DNA of 12,318 bases from Prevotellaceae bacterium (GTDB lineage Bacteria > Bacteroidota > Bacteroidia > Bacteroidales > UBA932), in NCBI GenBank assembly GCA_031258755.1, contig JAIRMK010000058.1, positions 1 to 12,318 of the forward strand. Direction: 5' to 3'. The notes below the pieces were generated by a model. The model did not search any database and was not told the origin of the DNA. It saw only the letters and a program-made list of their open reading frames with translations. This document shows, in pieces, positions 6,101 to 12,318 of this stretch. The position numbers were made by a program, and so were the translations under genes. How positions within the stretch are numbered: position 1 is the stretch's first letter; each line of letters begins with the position of its first letter.

Positions 6101-9100
6101 AAATCGTTTGAAAACGGCTTGCCGCCATTTGAAGATACAGACCGTTATACAACCAACGTGTGGGGACGTGTGCCGAAAACGCAGGCATTGACGCAGACCT
6201 TCGATAACAATTATGCTGCGCGTTTATACCAGGATGTGGGCTATGACGGCCTCGATAACCAGCATGAGGCGGAACATTATAAAATAAAGGACTACCTCAA
6301 TCAAATCACCGGAAAGGTGATTGCCGATGCGTATAACCGCATAAAAGACGACCCGGCCGGCGACGATTACAAATATTATCTCGACGCCGACTATGACAGA
6401 ACGGAGGCGACCATTCTCGACCGGTATAAATATTACAATAACCCCGACGGCAATTCACGCCCCACAGAACAAACCGGGGGCGACAATACCATGGGCACCA
6501 CCATCCCCGATATGGAAGATATAAACCGGGACTACACGATGAACGAGTCGGAAAATTATTTCCAGTATGAGGTAAACCTTACGCCTGCCGCGATGCGGGT
6601 AGGAGAGAACTACATTACGGATATGCGGGAAGTGTCGGTTAATTTTAAAAATAACGGCTCTTCCAAAATTCGTTGGTATCAATTTAAAATTCCAATCAGT
6701 GAAGGGCGCACATTCGGCGCTATCCAGGATTTCAAATCCATCCGCTTTGTCAGGATGTTTATGCGTGAATTTACCGACACCACCGTTCTGCGCTTCGCCA
6801 CCCTGCAATTAGTGCGGGGCGACTGGCGTCGATATACGCAATCGCTGCTGCAAGGGCAGGAAGGCACCGCCCAACCTGAAATGACCAATGCCTCCTTTGA
6901 TATTACATCGTTGAATATTGAGGAAAATTCACTGCGTAGCCCGGTGAACTACGTGTTGCCGCCCGGCACTTCGCGGCAGATTGACCCGGGACAGTATCAG
7001 GTGCGGCAGTTGAATGAACAGGCAATGATGTTGAAGATTGTTGACCTGGCCGACGGCGACGGACGTGCGGCGTACAAAAACACAAACTTTGATTTCCGCC
7101 AGTACCGCCGGCTTAAAATGGATGTGCACGCCGAAGCCATCGATGGCTACCCTTTGAAAAATAATGACCTTTCGGTGTTTGTCCGTATCGGTACGGATTA
7201 CCGGTATAACTATTATGAGTATGAAATACCGTTGTCGCTCACACCACACGGCGTGTATAGCGATAATGAACGTGAAAAAGTGTGGCGCCCCGAAAACATG
7301 CTCGACATTGAGATGGACGTCTTTACCAATGCAAAACTGGAACGCAATGCGCTAATGAAGGCGGAGGGCGGCTCTCTGGCTTCGGTATTTGAAAAACCGG
7401 ATGGGAAAAATATAGTGCGGGTAGTCGGTAATCCAAATCTCGGCAACGTGCGTACGTTAATGATTGGTATCCGTAATCCCGCCAAACGCGCCAATCCTGA
7501 TGACGACGGATTGTCCAAATCGGCCATCGTGTGGGTGAATGAACTGCGGCTTACCAACCTTGACGAGAGCAGCGGCTTTGCCGCCAATGCCCGCATGACC
7601 GCGAAGCTGGCCGATTTTGGCAATATTACCGTAGCCGGAAATATGATGACGCCGAACTTCGGAAGTCTGGAATCGAAAATTAACGAGCGCTCGCAGGTGT
7701 ATATATATCAGTATGACGTTGCGGCCAATTTGGAATTGGGCATGCTGTTCCCGCGTAGCTTGGGCGTGCGGCTGCCTTTTTTCTTCGGCTTCATGGAAAA
7801 CTACACCACCCCGAAATATAACCCTTTCGACCAGGATATTTTGCTTAAAGACGCCATGCGTGATTTGACTTCCCGTGAGCGCGATTCTTTATACCGCATG
7901 GTGTTGGATTACAAGCAGCGCCTCTCGTTTAACTTCACCAATGTGCGGGTGGCAGCTAATAACATGGAGCAAAGAATTTTTCATCCATCCAATCTTTCCC
8001 TTGGTTTTTCGTATAGCCGCCTGTTTGCACGCAATGCAAAAATTGACCATCAGGAAGACATAAACTACCATTTTAATATGGCCTATGCCTATAACGTGCA
8101 GCCTTTTTATATCGACGTATTCAAAAATGCCGGCTGGTTAAAATCGAAGTACCTGCGCCTGATTGGCGATTTTAACCTGAACCCTTATCCCAACCAGTTC
8201 AGTGTTACAACCGACATCAACAGGACATACAACGAAATACAGTTCCGCAGTGTGGTGGCGCCCGAAGTGCAGATTGCGCCCACAGCCGCAAAAGATTTCA
8301 CATGGGACAGGAATTATAACATGCTATGGGATATTACACGCTCTCTGAGGCTGGAGTTTAATGCCAACAACCGGGCGCGGATTGATGAGCCGGAAGGCAT
8401 CATCAACAAAAGGCTCGACCCCGAAGGCTACCGCCATTGGCACGACTCCACCTGGGCTAACTTCTGGCGGTTTGGACGGAATGTGCAATATTACCACCGT
8501 TATGACCTGACATGGACCGTACCCATCAATAAAATTCCGCTTCTGGAATGGACGAGCAGCCGGTTTCGCTATGGCGGCACTTACGACTGGCAGGCCGCGC
8601 CGATATTGAAAGATGCAACGTATAATCCGGGAAACACCATTTCAAACTCCCGGAACATTACGGCTTCCCTCGATTTTTCATTTGAAACATTGTACAATAA
8701 AGTTCCTTTCCTGCGCCGGGTTAATGATGATTTTTCGGGACGTATCCGGCGGCTTCCTGTGATGGTAGATGCGGTTTATGAAAGCAGGCCGTTAAATTTC
8801 GCCGCCAACGCCAAGCGGGCAATTCGCCATAAATTGAATACGGAGCGCGTGAAAACAACGATTGTGGATGCGGAAGGAAAAGAAATAAAAGGCACGGCGG
8901 AAATAGTGGATGAAAATACCGTAAGCGTCACATTAGGACAGGCGGCGCGGGGCGTCCGTGTTAAAGTGACAGGGCGTGTGCCGAAAAAACAAAACCCGGC
9001 GGAATATGCCGGCAAGGCGCTGGTGCGTGCCGCCATGCTGCTGCGCACCCTGTCGATTAATTATACCAGCACGGATGCCACCACCTTGCCCGGCTTTATG

Positions 9101-10402
9101 CCCGGCTCGCAAATTATGGGTATGAATCATGAGAATGGGTGGGCGCCCGGTTGGGGCTTCGTCTTTGGCGAACAGGATGAAGGATTTGTGGAAAAGGCGC
9201 GGCGGATGAACTGGCTCTCGCTGGACACGGCTATGGTTTCTCCATACAGTATGGCACACACCAATACCTGGGATTTTCGCGCCATACTGGAACCTTTCCG
9301 TGATTTTAAAATAGAACTCAGGGCGCGTCGCAGTTACAGCGAAAACAAATTAAGCTATAACGTGTCTGAACCGAGCGCACAGCGCCAGATAACAGGTAAT
9401 TTTAATATCTCGGTGCTGAGTATTGCCACCGCTTTTGAAAATCCGAAAGCGGAGAATGATTATTATTCCAAAGCGTTCCAGACTTTTCTGGACAACCGCG
9501 CTATCGTGGCCGGTCGCCTGGCCCGAAGCAGGGCGTCGTCGTCTTCGGTTTATACCGGAGCGCCTGATGCTAATTCCGAAACAGGATTTCCCAGCGGGTA
9601 CAGTCCCCTTTCGGCCGAAGTGCTTATCCCCTCTTTTCTGGCGGCCTATACCGGAAAATCGGCCGGAAAAGTAACACTGCGTAATTTCTTCAACATCCCC
9701 TTACCCAACTGGCAGATTACATACAACGGACTGTCGCGCCTGAAAGCATTGAAAGACGTCGTCACTTCGGCCACACTGATGCACAGCTACCAGTCCACGT
9801 ATGCCGTGAACGCCTATACCCTCAACCAGAATTACAACGAAGACATAGATGGATTCAGCTATGTGCGCAATGCCCTGGGCGATTTTATCGCACAGCGCGA
9901 CATTATGAATGTGGGCATCAGCGAACGCTTTTCTCCCCTGTTTTATGTGGAACTCGGATGGTTCAATGCGCTATCCACAGGGGCGGAATGGAATAAAACA
10001 CGGTCGGTGGGATTGAGCATGGCAAACAACCAGATTACGGAAAACCGCGCCGATGAATGGCGGCTATGGCTGGGATACACATTCAGGGAATTTCCCGTGC
10101 TGTTTACCTTTATGTCTAACCGTTCAAGTAAGGCGAAAACGATGTTGCGCATGCAGGCTGCGCTTTCGGTACGCGACGACATGTACATTTTGCGTAATAT
10201 TGCGCAGGATAATTCGGGACTTCCGCAACTCGCCGACGGCAAGCAGACTATTACCATCAAATGCTCGGCGGATTATACGGTAAGCAGCAATATTATGCTC
10301 CGCCTGTTCTTCGACCGGACGGTAAACACCCCGCGCGTCTCGACCGTCGGAACGGCAAACACCAATGCCGGCTTGAGCATAAACATATTATTGGCACAAT
10401 AA
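3176..10402 (+). CDS. sprA: SprA/Sov, outer-membrane translocon of the type IX secretion system
   Basis: SprA is the giant beta-barrel pore through which type IX secretion passes folded proteins with C-terminal sorting domains across the outer membrane; in gliding relatives it also delivers adhesins. The 2408 residues match the usual size of about 2,400. A type I signal peptide is visible (HRLSLH, then IILVFLCGLALTGRA), cleaved probably after A22. Family landmarks in order are: IDDFE at 782-786; WGGIMR at 920-925; YIEFW at 939-943; LGNLSEDILKDG at 963-974; WVNEL at 1453-1457; LPGF at 1971-1974; and PLPNW at 2175-2179, before ITYNGLSRLK. The C-terminal strand region is SADYTVSSNIMLRLFFDRTVN with a final INILLAQ. 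Alternating Tyr/Phe-rich segments throughout fit many barrel strands. No frameshift or internal stop is seen. It follows ruvA and precedes gcvH, an order I recall from other Bacteroidota. The partner components (PorV, the plug protein, GldKLMN or PorKLMN) are elsewhere. Confidence 0.97.
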   Translation: MHRLSLHIILVFLCGLALTGRAQEPALEAELSPASLSDKPVIVYDPIANNYLYYYSFDTRKIMPYKVISAEEYRREQFLNLLRRGWIDQNNAQAAGGLSGGQLPTTFNIRSNVFRKVFGSNEITINPQGNVDLTFAINHTYTDNPVIPERYRGTTNFDFNTKMQFNIDGAIGDRLKLNFNYNTEATFDFETNLKLEYTGDEDDILQKIEAGNVSLPLDGTLITGSQSLFGIKAGLKFGKLFVTGIFSRQDAESKSVELRGGGQTSIFEIEADQYDANRHFFLAQYFHDNYDRHLSNLPLILSGINIKRVEVWITNKSARFEGSRNIVAFMDLAEGDRIYNSLFAKKPSRFPSDSLSNDLLQQIDVSQLREAGNITNYLSGRGLRNGEDFEKLDNARRLNETEYRVNTQLGYISLNQSLNNDEVLAVAFEYEAAGVTYKVGEFSTEGIIAPNTLVMKLLKGTSLTPKLPTWQLMMKNVYSLNDYSISAKDFQMDIMYENSEVGTTVPYLSEGAVAQKPLLRVLNLDNLNSQQDAFPDGQFDFVEGITVLSDRGKIIFPVLEPFGGYLERQIGNPTIAAKYVFKELYDSSLVKAQSMADKNRFKLVGSYLSEGGSEIRLNATNIPQGSVVVTAGGIQLQENIDYEVNYMLGTVRILNQAYLESGTPIKVTLENRELFNLQTKTLIGAHLKYKFSDNFYVGATILNLSERSLTQKVNWGDEPVSNTIWGINTAFTTEVPLLTRLVDALPILQTKEKSSISVDAEFAQFLPGHSSAIGASGGTVFIDDFENSESYLDLRNINSWVLASTPQGQERLFPNWNNLDTLSYGYDRARFSWFTIYPEFLRNSAYTPGYIKNNPARYQENHFVREIPIVEVFPEQEQIVGAPTNIPVMNVTYYPDERGPYNYTDALTPDGKLSSPETRWGGIMRALPVTDFETANYDYIEFWVMDPFVYNSNAKGGKLYFNLGNLSEDILKDGLKSFENGLPPFEDTDRYTTNVWGRVPKTQALTQTFDNNYAARLYQDVGYDGLDNQHEAEHYKIKDYLNQITGKVIADAYNRIKDDPAGDDYKYYLDADYDRTEATILDRYKYYNNPDGNSRPTEQTGGDNTMGTTIPDMEDINRDYTMNESENYFQYEVNLTPAAMRVGENYITDMREVSVNFKNNGSSKIRWYQFKIPISEGRTFGAIQDFKSIRFVRMFMREFTDTTVLRFATLQLVRGDWRRYTQSLLQGQEGTAQPEMTNASFDITSLNIEENSLRSPVNYVLPPGTSRQIDPGQYQVRQLNEQAMMLKIVDLADGDGRAAYKNTNFDFRQYRRLKMDVHAEAIDGYPLKNNDLSVFVRIGTDYRYNYYEYEIPLSLTPHGVYSDNEREKVWRPENMLDIEMDVFTNAKLERNALMKAEGGSLASVFEKPDGKNIVRVVGNPNLGNVRTLMIGIRNPAKRANPDDDGLSKSAIVWVNELRLTNLDESSGFAANARMTAKLADFGNITVAGNMMTPNFGSLESKINERSQVYIYQYDVAANLELGMLFPRSLGVRLPFFFGFMENYTTPKYNPFDQDILLKDAMRDLTSRERDSLYRMVLDYKQRLSFNFTNVRVAANNMEQRIFHPSNLSLGFSYSRLFARNAKIDHQEDINYHFNMAYAYNVQPFYIDVFKNAGWLKSKYLRLIGDFNLNPYPNQFSVTTDINRTYNEIQFRSVVAPEVQIAPTAAKDFTWDRNYNMLWDITRSLRLEFNANNRARIDEPEGIINKRLDPEGYRHWHDSTWANFWRFGRNVQYYHRYDLTWTVPINKIPLLEWTSSRFRYGGTYDWQAAPILKDATYNPGNTISNSRNITASLDFSFETLYNKVPFLRRVNDDFSGRIRRLPVMVDAVYESRPLNFAANAKRAIRHKLNTERVKTTIVDAEGKEIKGTAEIVDENTVSVTLGQAARGVRVKVTGRVPKKQNPAEYAGKALVRAAMLLRTLSINYTSTDATTLPGFMPGSQIMGMNHENGWAPGWGFVFGEQDEGFVEKARRMNWLSLDTAMVSPYSMAHTNTWDFRAILEPFRDFKIELRARRSYSENKLSYNVSEPSAQRQITGNFNISVLSIATAFENPKAENDYYSKAFQTFLDNRAIVAGRLARSRASSSSVYTGAPDANSETGFPSGYSPLSAEVLIPSFLAAYTGKSAGKVTLRNFFNIPLPNWQITYNGLSRLKALKDVVTSATLMHSYQSTYAVNAYTLNQNYNEDIDGFSYVRNALGDFIAQRDIMNVGISERFSPLFYVELGWFNALSTGAEWNKTRSVGLSMANNQITENRADEWRLWLGYTFREFPVLFTFMSNRSSKAKTMLRMQAALSVRDDMYILRNIAQDNSGLPQLADGKQTITIKCSADYTVSSNIMLRLFFDRTVNTPRVSTVGTANTNAGLSINILLAQ

Positions 10403-10430
10403 ATCTAATATCTAATAATCTAAAATCTAA
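10403..10430 (+). repeat. Four direct ATCTAA repeats between sprA and gcvH
   Basis: ATCTAA occurs at 10403-10408, 10410-10415, 10418-10423 and 10425-10430, with starts 7, 8 and 7 bases apart. It fills nearly all of the 33-base gap and ends five bases before the gcvH ATG. It contains no hairpin and no TAnnTTTG box. It may act as an A/T-rich, unstructured ribosome-landing leader; that role is inference. Confidence 0.7.
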
Positions 10431-10435
10431 AAATT

Positions 10436-10810
10436 ATGAATGTTCCTGTAAACTTAAAGTACACAAAAGACCATGAATGGGTACGTGTAGAAGGCGATAT
10501 CGCGGTAGTCGGCATTACCGATTATGCACAAAGCCAGTTGGGCGATATCGTATTTGTTGATGTGCAAACCGTAGGCGAAACCCTGGAACAGGGCGATATG
10601 TTTGGCGCCATTGAAGCGGTGAAAACAGTGGCCGACGCCTACATGCCGCTGTCGGGCGAAGTATCGGAATTTAACACGGCGCTGGAAAACGCGCCCGAAT
10701 TAGTGAACAAAGACCCCTACGGAGAAGGCTGGATGGTGAAAATTAAAATGACCGACCCTGCGCAAATAGATGGCCTGCTTGCGCCCGACGACTATACAAA
10801 TTTGATTTAA
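10436..10810 (+). CDS. gcvH: Glycine cleavage system H protein
   Basis: Small soluble carrier whose lipoyl arm shuttles the aminomethyl group between the P, T and L proteins as glycine is broken down to CO2, ammonia and a one-carbon unit on tetrahydrofolate. It can also serve lipoate metabolism in some bacteria. The 124 residues match family length. The opening NLKYTKDHEWVRVEGDIAVVG (6-26) is typical, ITDYAQSQLGDIVFVD (27-42) follows, and the lipoylated lysine is K63 in GAIEAVKTVADAYMPLSGEV. The C-terminal part has NKDPYGEGWMVKIK, also typical. The start is the ATG at 10436 after the ATCTAA repeats. gcvT and gcvP are not in the window. Only 11 bases separate its TAA from the glyS ATG, so the two are almost certainly on one transcript. 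Confidence 0.96.
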   Translation: MNVPVNLKYTKDHEWVRVEGDIAVVGITDYAQSQLGDIVFVDVQTVGETLEQGDMFGAIEAVKTVADAYMPLSGEVSEFNTALENAPELVNKDPYGEGWMVKIKMTDPAQIDGLLAPDDYTNLI

Positions 10811-10821
10811 CTCCATTACCT

Positions 10822-12318
10822 ATGACACAGGAAGAACAATTTAAAAACCTGATTGCCCACGCCAAGGAATACGGCTTTATTTTTCCGTCGAGCGAAATAT
10901 ACGACGGACTGAGCGCGGTGTATGACTACGGACAGATGGGCGTGGAATTGAAAAACAACATCAAGCGCTATTGGTGGGAAGCCATGGTGCGCCTTCATGA
11001 AAATATCGTGGGCATCGATTCGGCTATTTTCATGCACCCGCGGATATGGGAAGCATCCGGCCATGTGGGCGCCTTCAACGACCCGCTGATTGACAACAAA
11101 GACTCGAAAAAACGCTACCGCGCCGATGTGCTGGTAGAAGAATACCTCGCGAAAATCGAGGAAAAAATCAATAAAGAAATAGAAAAAGGCCGTAAAAAAT
11201 TCGGCGACGCTTTTGATGAAACGCAATTCAGGACGACCAACCCGAATGTACAGCGTAACATACAGAAAGCCGGGGAAGTTTCCGCACGCCTGAACGAAGC
11301 GCTGAACAGGAATGACCTCGCGGCCTTGAAACAGCTGATTATTGATTGCGAAATTGCGTGCCCTGTGTCGGGTTCGCGCAACTGGACGGATGTGCGCCAG
11401 TTCAACCTGATGTTCAACACACAAATCGGCAGCGTGAGCGAAGAAGCCAATGTCATTTACCTGCGTCCCGAGACCGCACAGGGTATTTTTGTCAACTTCC
11501 TGAACGTACAAAAAACCGGCCGCATGAAAATTCCGTTTGGCATTGCGCAAATCGGGAAAGCCTTCCGGAACGAAATTGTAGCGCGCCAGTTCATTTTCCG
11601 CATGCGCGAATTTGAACAAATGGAAATGCAGTTTTTCGTACGTCCGGGCGAAGAATTGAAATGGTTTGAATACTGGAAAGAAACCCGCTTGCAGTGGCAT
11701 AAATCATTGGGATTAGGCGATGGGAAATACCGTTTTCACGACCATGAAAAATTGGCGCACTACGCCAATGCGGCCACCGACATTGAATTTGAATTTCCCT
11801 TCGGATTTAAAGAATTGGAAGGCATCCACTCCCGCACCGATTTCGACTTGGGGCGCCATCAGGAATTTTCGGGACGCAAGCAACAATACTTCGACCCCGA
11901 AACCAACGAAAGCTATGTGCCCTATGTGGTAGAAACCTCCATTGGGTTAGACCGCACGGTGCTGGCCGTATTGTCTGCCGCCTATGCCGAGGAAAAACTC
12001 GAACAGGGCGAGGAGCGCGTCGTGATGCGTATTCCAGCAGTGCTGGCGCCGGTGAAATTGGCAGTGCTGCCCCTGGTGAAGAAAGACGGCCTGCCCGAAA
12101 AAGCCCGCGCCATAATGGACGATTTGAAATATGACCTCCATTGCCAGTACGACGAAAAAGACAGCATCGGCAAACGCTACCGCCGGCAGGACGCCATCGG
12201 CACGCCCTTCTGCGTAACCATCGACCACCAGTCGTTAGACGACGACTGCGTGACCATTCGCGAACGCGATTCGATGCAGCAGCAGCGGGTACCTGTGGCG
12301 CAGGTGCGCGGCCTCATC
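10822..12318 (+). CDS. glyS: Glycyl-tRNA synthetase, single-chain homodimeric type, 3' end beyond window
   Basis: Charges tRNA-Gly with glycine in the cytosol. The ATG at 10822 opens 499 uninterrupted codons to the window edge, a little short of the roughly 510-515 residues of this class, so only the last dozen or so codons should be missing. It is the alpha2 class II form shared with eukaryotes and archaea, not the two-gene glyQ/glyS form. WEASGHV lies at 76-82 and RPETAQG at 215-221. Motif 2 starts with FRNE at 248-251 and runs to about 268. Motif 3 includes E371 and GLDR at 375-378. An anticodon-binding domain begins near residue 410 (KLAVLPLVKK, then GTPFCVTIDHQSLDD). The zinc-knuckle-like CPxCG of some relatives reads C180-P-V-S-G here, so metal binding there is doubtful. 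An 11-base gap after gcvH suggests a shared transcript. Confidence 0.96.
   Translation, partial: MTQEEQFKNLIAHAKEYGFIFPSSEIYDGLSAVYDYGQMGVELKNNIKRYWWEAMVRLHENIVGIDSAIFMHPRIWEASGHVGAFNDPLIDNKDSKKRYRADVLVEEYLAKIEEKINKEIEKGRKKFGDAFDETQFRTTNPNVQRNIQKAGEVSARLNEALNRNDLAALKQLIIDCEIACPVSGSRNWTDVRQFNLMFNTQIGSVSEEANVIYLRPETAQGIFVNFLNVQKTGRMKIPFGIAQIGKAFRNEIVARQFIFRMREFEQMEMQFFVRPGEELKWFEYWKETRLQWHKSLGLGDGKYRFHDHEKLAHYANAATDIEFEFPFGFKELEGIHSRTDFDLGRHQEFSGRKQQYFDPETNESYVPYVVETSIGLDRTVLAVLSAAYAEEKLEQGEERVVMRIPAVLAPVKLAVLPLVKKDGLPEKARAIMDDLKYDLHCQYDEKDSIGKRYRRQDAIGTPFCVTIDHQSLDDDCVTIRERDSMQQQRVPVAQVRGLI

Noticed and set aside
7213..7623. A 136-codon minus-strand frame inside sprA, and several shorter ones
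   Set aside because: All fall opposite conserved SprA segments, with no independent start signals.
10816..11700. A 294-codon open frame on the minus strand
   Set aside because: It lies wholly opposite glyS, whose frame has all class II motifs. The antisense peptide shows no recognisable domain and reflects codon bias of glyS.

Overview
The window comes from a member of the Bacteroidota, most likely Bacteroidales-like, although the order is an inference. Four things point there. A full-length SprA/Sov outer-membrane translocon of the type IX secretion system is present. The intergenic regions carry promoter boxes of the Bacteroidota form (TTTG about 19-20 bases before TAnnTTTG). Shine-Dalgarno sequences are essentially absent. 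An ISL3/ISAon1-type transposase tail lies at the left edge.

Layout. Bases 1-120 hold the last 31 codons and the probable right end of an insertion sequence. Next to it, on the minus strand, is a short lipoprotein-like reading frame with a very good promoter; it runs into the IS end and looks like a gene cut off by the insertion. Bases 358-2512 are a compact minus-strand cluster, sufS-sufE-folK: cysteine desulfurase, its sulfur-acceptor partner, and a folate-pathway pyrophosphokinase. A 79-base divergent region at 2513-2591 carries interleaved promoters for sufS (left) and ruvA (right).

From 2592 to the right edge is a plus-strand run: ruvA, sprA (2408 residues, 59 percent of the window), gcvH and a glycyl-tRNA synthetase gene cut by the window edge. 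The ruvA stop and sprA GTG start overlap by one base. gcvH and glyS are 11 bases apart. The run therefore looks co-transcribed, placing a Holliday-junction protein, a giant secretion translocon and two glycine-related housekeeping proteins together.

I see no evidence of a wholly new system. The points most worth a second look are the IS-interrupted small exported-protein gene, the interleaved divergent promoters with an almost leaderless sufS, the TAGTG junction that fixes a GTG start for sprA, and a four-copy ATCTAA repeat between sprA and gcvH.
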